From the NCBI GenBank assembly GCA_951213105.1, contig OX578146.1, positions 111,451,848-111,515,847 of the forward strand: a DNA stretch of 64,000 nt. The letters run 5' to 3'. The translations under genes were made by a program, and so were the position numbers. The DNA comes from Amaurobius ferox (taxonomy: Eukaryota; Arthropoda; Arachnida; Araneae; Amaurobiidae). This document shows, piece by piece, positions 46,913-58,830 of the stretch; position 1 is the stretch's first letter, and each line of letters starts with the position of its first letter. Under the pieces are notes generated by a model. It searched no databases, was not told the DNA's origin, and worked only from the letters and a program-made list of their open reading frames with translations.

Positions 46913-47203
46913 GGCGCGGTAGCCCAGTGGTTAGCTCGTGGGAATTGCACTCGATAGGTCCGGGTTCGATTGCCGCCACTGCCAAAACTGCCGCGGTATT
47001 CACTCGGAGTACGATCACGTTAAACATGTGGGTCCGTAAGTCCTTCCGAGAGGTTGGTGGTAGGGGGAAGGAGGGTGCGGTCCCTGTGGATGCCTTCCCC
47101 ACTGGGTTCCGGTCTAAGTTGGGTGACACTTCCCAGCCGTCCAAACTGTTACCTTACACCCACCTTTATGGTAGGTCAGACGGTCTGAGGCTCAACAGCT
47201 ACA
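46913..47203 (+). mobile_element. Full-length tRNA-derived SINE with 16-bp target duplication
   Basis: Short RNA-polymerase-III retroposon of 291 bp. The head has GCGCGGTAGCCCAGTGGTTA (A-box region) and GGTCCGGGTTCGATTGCC (B box GGTTCGATTGC), followed by the body GTCCTTCCGAGAGGTTGGTG. The 3' block is TTTATGGTAGGTCAGACGGT and the CAACAGCTACAAC tail. Perfect ACATGGCGGCAGTGTA copies flank it at 46897-46912 and 47204-47219. No acceptor stem closes the head, so it is not a tRNA gene. Minus frames across it are incidental. It depends on LINE machinery encoded elsewhere. Confidence 0.95.
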
Positions 47204-47219
47204 ACATGGCGGCAGTGTA

Positions 47220-47777
47220 CCCCTCCCGGTTATAGTGATTTGGAATCCACATTAAACTGTAGCTCCCGATGAAATTAGCTGTCGTATGTATAGACAAAAC
47301 ATTAGAGCTATAAAATGATTCAATATAATCAAATAAAAGCAATACAAAGATCGACCAAAAAGTTTTTTTTTTTTCATTCTCAACAAAAAAAAGTTTTTAC
47401 TTTTTAAATTACTGTTAAGTTTCTTTATCCTACACGACAGCTGGTTGCATATTATTTTAAAATATAGAAGAAAACGTTAAAATTAGTATGGGCGGCAAGA
47501 TAAGTAACAATCTTCTAGACTTAAAACTGTTACTCAGCAGCTTGGAGTCGAGCCTATATAATCGAATTGTCCATGTTATCTATTTCAAAATTTAACCTAA
47601 TTTCTAATTTTATTACGCAAGTTAAATATAAAAAAAAAACCTCTATGAAATTAATTCTAACCCAGCGATCTCCATAATAATTTATATCTTAATATTCCCA
47701 CTTATAAGACTTAACAGTTACAGTTTCGCAATTTATTAATAGCACTCAGCATGAAATACGAAAATGAAATACAAATA
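47220..47777. other. Unassigned stretch
   Basis: AT-rich sequence. No feature is recognised. Confidence 0.5.
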
Positions 47778-48531
47778 TGAAAAATCGACGCACCAAGAAG
47801 GAATTGTCCGATTGTGATAAAAATTGGTGGATGTGAAGAACATACATAGAAAAAGAAACGATTACAATTTCAGAACAATTTAATGATTTAGAGTTTGACC
47901 GTATACAAAGGGAGGAAGTCAATAAGGCGTTGGTCCACCTCTGGCCTGGATGCAAGATGTCACCCGGCGTAGCATAGACTGATAAAGTTCACGGATGGTG
48001 CCCTGCGGAAGATCTTGCCAAATTATCTCCAACTATCGGGCTAAATCGTCAACATCCCGGGATGGTTGCAATCGCCTTCCCATAATGCCCCAAATGTGCT
48101 ATGGGAGAGAGATCAGGAGATTTAGCTGGCCAAGGAAGTGTTGGGCAAGCTTGAAGACAATTCATAGCAACACGTGCCGTATGCGGCCGGGCATTACCTT
48201 GTTGAAAAGTAAGTTTGGGGTGTCGCAAAAGAAACGGTAACACAATCAGTCGTAGAATGTTGTCTACGTACCGCTGTGCTGTAAGTGTGCCAAAAATGAC
48301 TACCAAAGGGGTCCGGCTATCAAAGAGGATGTCACACCAGACCATACCCACCTGCAGATATACACCTGCCCAGATATACATCTGCTGAATGCGCAGTGCC
48401 AATGCGTTGGAGCTCCCACTATTTATTCATTGGACACTAAATTTTATTCATTTGCATGTTCGCTCAAAATGCCTTTGCATACGAAATTTCATTACAATCG
48501 GACAACTCCTTGGTGCATCGATTTTTTTTGT
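47778..48531 (-). mobile_element. Internally deleted Tc1-type transposon
   Basis: About 754 bp, flanked by TA at 47776-47777 and 48532-48533. The left terminal text AAAATCGACGCACCAAGAAG and the inverted right end AAAATCGATGCACCAAGGAG continue as TTGTCCGATTGT, giving inverted repeats of about 45 bp with a few changes. Only the C-terminal half of the transposase remains, so the element lost its 5' half. It is a different Tc1 family from the one at 14007. Confidence 0.9.
47925..48402 (-). pseudogene. Tc1-like transposase, C-terminal half, catalytic residues lost
   Basis: The frame 48402-48049 reads a typical Tc1 catalytic core: TLTAQRYVDNILR, PKLTFQQGNARPHTARVAMN, WPAKSPDLSPIAHLG. The family has Asp before NARPHTA and Glu before H(L/V)W. 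Here they are Gly and Ala, so two catalytic positions are changed. The region 48000-47925 continues, in another frame, as the usual C-terminal LYQSMLRRVTSCIQARGG block, showing a frameshift near 48049. The N-terminal DNA-binding half and first catalytic Asp are absent. Confidence 0.92.
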
Positions 48532-48557
48532 TATAAAGTATATAATAACCAAATTTG

Positions 48558-48800
48558 CCTTTTATATCTTACAGCTATGTTTTAATATCGAATTAGAGAT
48601 ACATAAATGTCTTCCGGAAGTATAATTAGTTTCAAATCATCAGTTTCGATCAAACTGAATTGCAATATCCACTGCATCAATAAAATTGTTTAAGGAATTA
48701 ATTTAGCAAAGCAGGGATGAAATTTGATTGGAATCCGTTGATTAAATATATTCTCATTGGCGAACAAATTGTATCAAAGCTGGTAGAGTGAATGTCTCGA
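48558..48800 (+). repeat. Diverged duplicate E, copy 2
   Basis: Partner of 46236-46500, described there. It lies directly right of the deleted Tc1 element. Confidence 0.6.
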
Positions 48801-49279
48801 AAATCTGAAATAAAGGATATATGAATTTGTAGATCATCAAGATTTCTACTTGATGACCAACTTGATTCTCTTGTTTAAAAACTAGTTAGTGTTTTAATCA
48901 CGGAATAATGTCTGCATATTACTATAATTAATTTTTAGAGCTTTTGTCGTATTAAAGTATGAAAATGTTGTGATTTTCTTTTCTTTCTTAAAGTTGTGTA
49001 TAAAGATGTTTAAAAATGAAGTAATAATTGATTTTTCTCATTTTATTAATAAATGCACCAGACTTCGCTGGATAACAGCAATTTTATCACTGAAATGATT
49101 TTGATAAATTTCAATAAAAAAATATGTTAAAGAACTCTAATGTGTAGATAAAATGTTTATATCACCCACAATTTGAATGATACCAGTTTTGACGGCAGCT
49201 AAATTAATTCATTTGTATTGGGCTCTTTTAGTAGCATTATGTTTATATTATAAACAAACTGCTCTTGGTCCCCCCAAAA
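48801..49279. other. Unassigned stretch
   Basis: AT-rich sequence. No feature is recognised. Confidence 0.5.
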
Positions 49280-50054
49280 ATCTGATGTGGGCAACACATG
49301 ATTTTCCTTATATATGCAATGAATTTACTACTTTTACAGTAATAAAATAGCTTTTTCTTCTAATAGATACTTATATTTTTTCCAAGATACTGACTTGTCG
49401 GCAATCAGTTGTCATTTTCATTGATTTAACGTCATTTTTATCCATTTGGCGAGATTTTTGTTAATTTGGCAATATTTTAAAATGTCGCCATGTTGGCGAC
49501 ATTCCGCCAAATTCGTCGCCAAAATCTCGCCAAGCGTTAAGGACAGAGAAATAAGTTATTCTTATAGCATATAAATGATTATTGGCGTTTAAATGCAAAA
49601 GCATTACTCAAAGTACCTTTTCTTATGAATGGAACGAGCTAGATCCACGAGAATGATGTACCCAATATATCGCATGATATTACATATGAAAAGTGAACAT
49701 GTTTCTCAACAGCTAATAGATTTTATTTAATTTATGGGATTTTTTGATAAATTTATTTTAAAAATGTGCAATATCTCGCGAATGGTTCATGCTAGCGATC
49801 TAAAGTTTATGTTAATCGTTTTCTAAGGAAACATTACATAATAAATGTCTATTTGCGTAACTTTATTAAAGGTATTGTTTTTTTGATGATTTTTTCAAAA
49901 TTTAACTCGAAAATTTAGGGAGGTTCTGAACATGTGATTACGTATAAAAACAATAGGCTTCCAGTATCCACAGATTGTGATTTTTGTACCAAATTTCATC
50001 CGAATCACTTCAATCGTTCGTGAGATATCGTCTCCACAGTCTCACGGACACACC

Positions 50055-50120
<66 letters not shown>

Positions 50121-50247
50121 TCACCTCAAAACTGTTTGATTCGTGATTAGGGATGCTTGAAACGTGCTCTCCCGTCGAAAACTCGAATTCGAATTTTCGA
50201 CCCCGTCACAATACTTTCTTTATACATTATGTATATAAGGAAAGTAA
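49280..50247 (+). mobile_element. Family A element, copy A5
   Basis: Complete A copy with a long (CA)n tract at about 50055-50117 and intact hairpin. It faces A6 hairpin to hairpin across 160 bp. Confidence 0.9.
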
Positions 50248-50254
50248 AAACCCT

Positions 50255-51530
50255 ACTTATGAATCGCATTTTCCCTTTATAGCGAACCCGCATTTTCCCT
50301 TTATAGCAAGTACCTTAAGAACTATAAATGGAACGAAGCTTCTCCACATTTTCTCTATACGGCACATACTTTTGAAATTAAAAATGGACTGAAATTTCTC
50401 CACCTTTTTACTTTCCTTATATACATAATGTATAAGGGAAGTATTGTGACGGGGTCGAAAATTCGAATTCGAGTTTTCGACGGGAGAGCACGTTTCAAGC
50501 ATCCCTGATCACGAATCGAACATTTTTGAAGTGATGTCTGTGTGTGTGTATGTGTGTTAGTGAGTCTGTGGAGACTATAACTGACGAACAAATGGACCGA
50601 TTCGAACGAAACTTGGTACAAAAATCACAATCCATAAACACTGGAAGTTTATTGTTTTTATACGCAATCGAATGTTCAGAATCCTCCTAAATTTTCGAGT
50701 GAAATTTTGAAAAAATCGTCAAAAAATCAAAACCGCTAATAAAGTTACGCAAATAAACATTTCTTATGTAATTTTTCATTATAAAACGATTGACATAAAT
50801 TTTGGAACGCTAACATGAACCGTTCTCGAGATATTGCGCATTTTTTAAAATAATTATCAAAAAGTCATATAAAATAAAAATAAAATATTTCCTATTGAGA
50901 AACATGTTCACTTTTCATGTGTAATATCATGCGATAAATTGGGTGACATCATTCTCGTGGAACTAGCTTGTTCCATTCTGGAAAAAATATACTTTGAGTA
51001 GTACTTTGTATTTGAACGCCAATAGTCATGTATCTGCTGTAAGAATAACATATTTCTCCGTCCATAACGCTTGGTGAGATTTTGGCGTCGAATTTGGCAG
51101 AATGTTGCCAACTTGGCGACATTTTGAATTATTGCCAATTTAACAAAAATCTCGCGAAATGGATAAAAATGACGCTAAATCAATGAAAATGACAACTGAT
51201 TGAAAAAAATTCAATATCTTGGAAAGAATATAAGTATCTATTATAAGAATAACATTTTTTTAACTGTAAAAGTAGTAAATTCATTGTATTATATAAGGAA
51301 AGTCATGTGTTGCCCACAGATTTTTTTAAGTGGCACGTACCTCACAGACGAAAAATGGACCGGAGTTTCTACTCTTTTTTCTACATGGCACGCACTTTAG
51401 AAACGAGAAATAAACCGGAGTTTCTACACATTTTCTCTACATAGAACCATAGAACGTACATTAAGAATTAAAACTGGACCGGAGTTTCTTCCCATTTTAT
51501 TAATATAGCACCAGTTCAGAAACGATAATT
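50255..51530 (+). repeat. Minisatellite of about 60-65 bp units split by A6
   Basis: Units with 'GGCACGTAC.TTAGAAAC', 'AAAATGGACCGGAGTTTCT' and 'CACATTTTCTCTACAT' cores lie at 50255-50407 and resume at 51328-51530. A6 lies between, so the array existed before that insertion and helps define the A6 ends. Confidence 0.75.
50408..51322 (-). mobile_element. Family A element, copy A6
   Basis: Inverted copy inserted in the minisatellite. The hairpin end is at 50408 and the decayed TCTGTGGGCAACACATGAC end at 51322. The microsatellite is short, (GT)n at about 50537-50553. The two frames on opposite strands around 50153-50502 begin with the same residues because they read the A5 and A6 ends. Confidence 0.9.
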
Positions 51531-52300
51531 TTTATAGATTTTATAGAATTTTGTAATATGAGATAAATGAACAACCTATATATCTTCGGGAAAATAAAAA
51601 AAATCATGTTCGTATTGAAAAAAAAATATGTATTTTAAATAGTTTCTATTGAAATTGTCCTTTATACCTTGCAGGAAATGTTTACAATATTTTTAATTTA
51701 GGCCTTCTTAATGATGGATTCAGCAATGCAAAATTTATGGGAATCAGCATTGATGCTTCAAATAGAATTTTTTACAGGAGTTGACCAAACTCAAGGATAA
51801 GCGTACAACGTCTCCTAACTTGTCCATCTTTGTTACATTTTAAACATTCAGGGGTGGAGTAAATTCAACCTTTGCCGCTAATATGGGCACCCATGGCATT
51901 CTCCATGAATTTTAATAAGGGTCAAAAGAAACTTATCTTGGCCACCAGTGTTGTAAAACATTCAAATATTTTTTTATTTATTTATTATTTATATATTTTA
52001 TTATTTTATTTCCATATTTTATTATTTTATTTATATATTTTATTATTTTATTTACATGTTTTATTATTTATAATATTTATATTTTATTATTTAAAAATAG
52101 TATTTAGAAATCAAGAATGAAATGGCGACCTATTGATTTATTTATATAGTTGAAAAACCACTATAAGACATTGGTGAGTTATGGATAATAATAACCCCCA
52201 TCATGAATGGTTAATGAATAGCGAGGACGAAAACACGAAAATGAAAACGCTAGCCTCTTGTGATGGAATTACCAGTCAATAGCTGAAAATCCGTTACTTT

Positions 52301-52342
<42 letters not shown>

Positions 52343-52499
52343 CGAAGTTGGTGTGTTCTTTATTTAAATACAAACAAATAGATGTACAAATAGATGTAGC
52401 AAGATTTCCCATTGATTAGTTTTATATGAAAATACCTGATCGGAACATGAAGTTTTAATATCGATGCATATCATATAATTCCTTGTAATCCAAAAACTT
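51531..52499. other. Unassigned stretch with AT repeats
   Basis: Four units of about 26 bp with TTTATTATTTTATTTATATA lie at 51970-52095, and a (TA)n tract at about 52303-52342. No gene is supported. Confidence 0.55.
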
Positions 52500-52710
52500 G
52501 TTAAAGTCTGCACACGATAAAAATTTTAGAAACGCGGACGCAACTAAGCGTTCATTTTCCGTGGCGACAGGTTTAACAACTGTAAAGAGTGTTCAAAAAT
52601 ATAAGAATGGTCCGAAGTTAACGTTTATAAATAACATTAAATAATACACTTTTAATCTTGGTGTAAACATTATAAACAAATTTTGACGAGCGGCAGTATT
52701 TTGTAAAGAT
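52500..52710 (+). repeat. Diverged duplicate G, copy 1
   Basis: Aligns by eye with 58620-58830: 'GCGGACGCAACTAAGCGTTC', 'GTTTATAAATAAC' and 'CTTTTAATCTTGGTGTAAAC' correspond to similar words in the same order. About two-thirds identity over 200 bp, about 6.1 kb apart. Confidence 0.65.
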
Positions 52711-53308
52711 TTACCAGCACTTTACACGCTAAATATCTAATAACATAGTCAAACAAGTTCGATGTTAAATATAATGTTGCATGCTTGGAACTTGTTCCTT
52801 GATCGAGCAAAATATGAATATTACGTTTACTTCAAAAAGAAGAAGAAAAGTATCAAAGTAGAACAAATATTTGAAGACTATGTTAGAACACTATTTTATC
52901 GTGACCTAGGTTGGGACCTGATTCCAAGCTTGTCGATCGTAGTTCTGCGACTCTCGACAGAAGGCTTTCCTATAGCAGAGCAACAAACTCCAATTCAAAC
53001 ACAATAACTTTTGTTGCTCTACTTTAAGAGCGCCCTCTATCGATCGACGTTGAACTGCGAACGGAAAAACTAGGACTAAAGCTCAAGACGTGCCATTGGG
53101 TAAAACGTTGATAAAGTAATTCTCTGATGATGGAAATGTGATTCCTACAAGGAATGTTATCTGGAAGAAAGTGTTAGTCAGGTGGAAAGTGCGAAAATAA
53201 GTTTCTGACACATCCAGACAAGTTTTGGTGGACTTTAAATGCGATTTGGTCATTGTTAATGTGAGATTTGATAATGTTTGTCTACATACACACCAGTCTA
53301 CAACATTT
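52711..53308. other. Unassigned stretch with one hairpin
   Basis: AGAGCAACAAA near 52977 pairs with TTTGTTGCTCT near 53012 across about 24 bp. An 81-codon frame (52762-53007) has no recognisable motif and ends in the hairpin. Confidence 0.45.
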
Positions 53309-53449
53309 TTATGTTCCCTGCAATACATGGTAATGTATAGGGAAAGTATTGGAATCATGCCGAAAATCGCAACTCGAGTTTTCGACGGATCTACACGTTT
53401 CGAGACCTCTAGAATACGAAAAAACTATTTCTAGTGTGACTTCTGTATG

Positions 53450-53481
<32 letters not shown>

Positions 53482-53903
53482 AGTGCAGATTTTGTAGCCA
53501 TTCTATCTAAAAAACTAATGGACCGAATTTCATAAAATTTGGTAGGTAAATAACTTGTGGGCGAATCTGGTGCTGATTAGTTTTGGGTGCGATTGGCGAA
53601 ATGGCCCTCAAAAATCGCCAAAATCTAAAATAAAAAACTACGTATGCTCAAATATATCCATTAAATGCTTGTTTAATACGTAATTTTTAACTAAGAAAAG
53701 AATAAGTCCAACCCCATTACACTAGGACTAGCCGTTCTCGAGATATCTTAGTTTTTTCGTATTTTCTCTACGCCACCTTTGAAAATAAGTTCATTTATCA
53801 AATGAAAACGAAAATTGAATTGAAAGTGAATTAAATTTAATTAAAATAAGGAGAACGTGAATATAAGTCTGCAGAGAAAGTCATGTGCTGCCCACATCAG
53901 ATT
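53309..53903 (-). mobile_element. Family B element, copy B10, one subrepeat missing
   Basis: Hairpin end at the left (decayed ATGTTCCCTGC), then (CTGT)n at about 53455-53481. One of the two 150-bp subrepeats is lost, with a join within the GATTCGG..GCGAAATGGCCC block. It has the TCTGATGTGGGCAGCACATG end. The loss fits recombination between the subrepeats. Confidence 0.88.
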
Positions 53904-55143
53904 TTTTTGTTTTGTTTTGCCTTTGGTGAGATGAAATTTAATTGCCATTTCAAATATATGTGAACGTTTTTAAATTGATTCAGAAACAGAAAAATATATA
54001 TTGAAAATTATGTAAAGATAATAATCATGTTATGCATAATTTTACTGAATAATGCGAATGAAACCACTAGTTGAAAACTTACAATTTACACTGATTTACC
54101 TAACTTGGTCTTCGTGATATTGAGATTAAGACACCTAAGTGCCAATCTTGATTCACGTTTCGGGCTGATTAGGATTTTTTTAATGAAACTGTTTTAATAT
54201 AAGTCGTTAAAATGTTTTAATATATAATGTTTTAATATAAATTAATGTTTTAATATAAGTCGATATTCTGTCTATTGAGATACTGAAGTGATTATCTTTA
54301 CATCTATGTTTAAAGTGGATCATACGGTCTCGTCTTTCAGAACAAATTTTAATTTCTGATTTGTACAGCTTTCCCATTCTTCGATTATTTTTAACAGGTC
54401 AACCTCTTGATTGTCGTAACTGAATTGAAACATGTTGTAAATAGTTATAGGGTCCTTGTACAAACCTCCTAAATTTGGTATTTTCAGAACTTAATAATCC
54501 ACTACATCTTAATTGCAGGATTAAGTCAGCTTGGTGTTATTGGAAAAAGAATTATAGTGTCCCATATTTAAAATATTACAAGAAAATAACAGCATATCTT
54601 ATAAAAATAATAATTTTCAATCTTGTGTAGGGTCTACTTCAAATATAGAAAGAAAAATATACTGTCATAACTCAATAGAAAAATATAGTAGAAAATTGTA
54701 GATATAGAAAAAATGTAGCATCATCTAATCAGTCTGTAATTGGTTGTCCGATTACCCGTTGAGGCACAATTTCTTCATAGTTGCGTCTGAAAATTTTTGA
54801 CATGCATCTTGGATGCAGTCGATTACTGACGTATCTGAATGATGCCAAAATGAAAGTTTTCCCAGGACTCTACTAATGATAGGTGCGGTTCGATTTATGG
54901 GAAATTTTGTCGATCAGAATGCTGTCTTGTTTTTTAAAAGTGGAGACATGAAGATCATGCAAGTTAGACGTTGCAATTCGATTTGAAATCTGAAAGAAAA
55001 TAAAAGATCCATTTCAAATGAAAAGGGAAAGTAATGGTCTTAACTCAATGGATATTACGTCGCTGTTCAGCCGATGATCTCGGTAGTTCGTTTCTCTACT
55101 TAGACTTATTCTTTATAACTTTAAGGCAGCAAAGATATTCTTG
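53904..55143. other. Unassigned region
   Basis: No gene supported. A short local duplication of 'GTTTTAATATAA' occurs at 54190-54250. Confidence 0.45.
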
Positions 55144-55545
55144 GTGTTCACGAATTGATCTTGATGAATCTTTATCTTCACGAACTTTAATGATGATAAA
55201 ATAGGTTATCTTGATCACGAATTGATCTTGATGAATCTTTATCTTCACGAACTTTAATTATGATAAAATAGGTTATCTTGATCACGAATTGATCTTGATG
55301 AATCTTTATCTTCACGAACTTTAATGATGATAAAATAGGTTATTTTGATCACGAATTGATCTTGATGAATCTTTATCTTCACGAACTTTAATGATGATAA
55401 AATAGGTTATCTTGATCACGAATTGATCTTGATGAATCTTTATCTTCACGAACTTTAATTATGATAAAATAGGTTATCTTGATCACGAATTGATCTTGAT
55501 GTATCTTGATCTTCACGAACTTTAATCATGATAAAATATGTTAAG
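55144..55545 (+). repeat. 67-bp tandem repeat, six units
   Basis: CACGAATTGATCTTGATG starts units at exact 67-base steps (CGAATTG at 55151, 55218, 55285, 55352, 55419, 55486). The units are almost identical; the main variation is TGATGA, TTATGA or TCATGA near the middle. There are no unique spacers. The array is young judging by its homogeneity. Confidence 0.95.
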
Positions 55546-58500
55546 TGAAAAAATCGTTTGCATTTTATTTCGTTTATAAATTCTTGAAATTTGCAAGTTA
55601 TATAATCATTTAAGTAAATTTTTGAACATTCTGTAAATACAAACTTTGAATTAATCTCATAATTTGTTATAAATACAATAAAACATATTAATAGTAACTT
55701 TATTTGACTGCACAACCTAAAAAATGTACGTTATTGCAAACAATTATATCTAGTTTTAAGTTTGTATACAATGTATCTTCACATATAAAATTTTATGGTA
55801 ATATTTACATTCGTTCTGAAGTAAACAATTGAAACACACACACAAACATGTATACAATTTTTCCGAACGTGTTTGAAATGCGTGTTTTATCATCTTATAT
55901 AAAAAATAGAACAATATTTAAGTATTTGTGAAAGCTTGAAACAAATGTAAAAAACCAATGACAAACCAGATGCTATAGTGCCATGTGTGTTCCGGGCCAT
56001 AAAACTTAATTACGTTGAATAATTGGATAGACTTAATGTCGCCAAAAATAGACTGATATATTTCACTAAAATTTACAATGTTACAATAAATGAACAGTAA
56101 TTTTCAGAAATCATGTGGTACTGGGAGACTCCTAAAACAGTTTTTAATCAGTATAATCTTAATGGGTGCGTTAAAATTTTCCTTTTGTATTACTGATAAA
56201 TTTCATGAAAATGTGTCTGAAAATAAATAATAGTTTTTTAAAAACAAATTCCTCTTATTTAAAGGGTACCCAAATTAATTTATTGCCTTATAGCAATTTC
56301 TAAGTTACATCATTTTAGCAGTCGGACTATGTGATATTGAGTCATTGCCTTGATTTATGTATTGTAAATATTTCGCTACGCAATTTGTAAAGATGTGGGA
56401 CTACTTAGAAGAAATTTAATTTTTGATGCACCATCCTAGGAACTAATATTTCATTTTTCAATAATGTTTTATACATCCAAAAATCTTATCGTCACATTTT
56501 CCCACCAAATTTACCTAAGTTTCATTGAACCTTTTATGTACAATAGTATCAAAAGTAATAAAAGTATGTGAAGTCTAAATAACCTTTTGATTACTATTTA
56601 CCCGAGTTTGCATTATAATTTATGTTTACTTAAACTAACAAGTCTAACTGGTTCGGTTAATAGACCAATAACACCAAGCCAATCAGCATTTTCTGAGTTC
56701 CCAAGGTAGAGTTTTAGTGGCTTTTTGAGTAGTGGCTGCTTGAGTAGTAGTGTTCTTGAGCGGATGGTTCTTGAAATAAAAGAAGTGTTCTTGAGTAGAC
56801 GAGAGAGAATTCTAGTAGTGAGTGGAAGGAAACCCCATTCGATACCATGATGATTAGGAAGAGTCTAGTATTCGGGGTGTGGTCGCAATACGAGATGAAG
56901 TATCAGAATGCCGGGGTAAGCATAAAAGCTTATCCATGTAAGCATTATCGTCCAAGTATATTGTAGTAGCTTGTATATTTGTCATTTAATCTGATCGTGT
57001 GCAATAACATTTAGTATATATGTTGATCGTTGGTTTAAACAGCAAGCTGCTGTAATTTCTGTGAAGTCCCCAATAAACTGAGATTTTTAAACAGTGCCGT
57101 CCTGTGTTATTGCCTTTGGACGAAAGGTTGAAATATCAAGTACTCTAAGTTTGAGTATAAGTCACTTTTGACAGCTTAAGTAAAAATCCTCTACAAAGGC
57201 ATTTAAAGAGGATAAAGAGGCATTTAAACGTTACAAGTATAGTATTTAGATTACCTATCTTAGAAGACCTTTAGATTATCTGTCTAGTTATAAGACCAGA
57301 TTTTTATATTTCGAAAATTTTCTGATACAATGTTTACTTAATACTGTAGTATGTGTGAGACCAGAAATAGATCTCACATGTGTTTTGGTGAGACAGTTTT
57401 ATGCCAGTTACTTATTGATCTGAAACATCGAACAATACTTCTAGTCTGGATGACGCCATGTTTTACAGCATGTGAACCTACATGTCAGATAAAACCGTAA
57501 ACCAGAAGTGTCAAGACAGAGGGGTCCGAACGGGCCCTTACGAGGATGCCAAGTAGCGACATTGGATAAATGATTAACCAATGGAGAAAGTGCTTGTTGC
57601 GTCACACTGGATGCGGCAAATGAAAGCAAAGGGGGAGTGACACCCCCTTAGAGCCACAACCTGTGACTTGAGAACGAAAATAGAAATACATATAACTGAT
57701 AAACGATGATTTGACGTGTTAAGAAACGGTTGTACAAGAACGAGACTTGTTCTCAGATAGACATACTCGTGAAACATTATGACTTAACGATTTTTTCAGA
57801 GACAGATATACGGTGCGACATTATGATGACTTAGAAAATATAGCACGACGACTAGAGATGTAGAGTGTTTCGTGGATGTTCCAAAAATAATGGCTAGATC
57901 TATTGATGTGTGCAGTGCAATCGGTAGTACGAGAATACGAGAAGGAGCCAAACACCTAGAGTTATGGCAAGTACAAAATACTGACGCAAGCATTTTGATA
58001 TATGATCAAAGTCCAAGACAGACTTGGAGGTATGTGTTCATCAGTAATTAAAGGTCGTAGACACATTTTTAGTAATTTTATTCATACTGGTCTCACATGT
58101 TCTCTTCGCCGAAATAATATGGTTAATTGTTGTAATTGAATAATTAAGTATTTATGTTTTTAATAAATGTTTTACTGTTAAAGTTAAAATAGTGTGATCC
58201 ATTTAGTACTATATTAATTAATAATTCTTTTACAGAACTCTCGCGAGAGTTAAATAATTGGAGGGTTAATGGCGGCACAACATGCAATGTACAATTTAAT
58301 AATAAGTACCACTATACGAGTAATTCACGATCATGTATATTAAGTTTAATTTAACAATATTATTATTAGTATAATAATAAGTAATAGTTTTTTTAAGTTA
58401 CCACAGTATGAAAAACAACAAATATGTATAATGTAATGTATGAGGTGGTATATAATATATATGTTAGGTTGTGCTACAAAATTTTTATGCCAGTTGTTCC

Positions 58501-58619
58501 CATAATGTTTTTCTTTTTTAACGGTTTCAAAGCGATATTTATAAAAGTTTTGAGCTTCAGAATTTTGTCCTTTCAAAATACTTTTAGATCATGCATGTCT
58601 CGTAAAATACCGAAAGCAT
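55546..58619. other. Unassigned region with possible LTR remnants
   Basis: No gene is supported. The part 56640-57190 has GCATAAAAGC followed by CAATAAACTG and GTGCCGTCCTGTG, a promoter-then-polyadenylation layout as in retrotransposon LTRs. The part 57352-58233 begins TGTGAGACCAG and ends TTTTACA, with CTGGTCTCACA inverted at 58089. No primer-binding site or coding region was recognised. The palindrome AACTCTCGCGAGAGTT lies at 58236-58251. Confidence 0.3.
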
Positions 58620-58830
58620 ATTAAAGTTCACACAACGGTAAACTTTTCGGATATGCGACCGCAGTTAAGCATTCCGTTTCCATGGGGACCTGTGTAATAA
58701 CTATTACAGCTGTTCAGGAGCGGCAGGACAACCCGACATTACAGTTTATAAATGACTGCGATGCCAGCACACATTTTAATCTCTGTGTAAACACGGTGAG
58801 CAAATTTTCCCGCGTCTCATTAATTTTGAA
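58620..58830 (+). repeat. Diverged duplicate G, copy 2
   Basis: Partner of 52500-52710, described there. Confidence 0.65.

Noticed and set aside
46520..46980. Two tRNA genes
   Set aside because: A- and B-box words are present but the acceptor stems do not close. Both continue into a shared SINE body, and one has target duplications.
52762..53007. 81-codon frame with KKKKK run as a gene
   Set aside because: No recognisable motif, no start or splice context, ends inside a hairpin, and no second copy supports conservation.
55144..55545. CRISPR-like array
   Set aside because: The repeats are contiguous 67-bp units with no unique spacers, in clearly eukaryotic DNA without cas genes.
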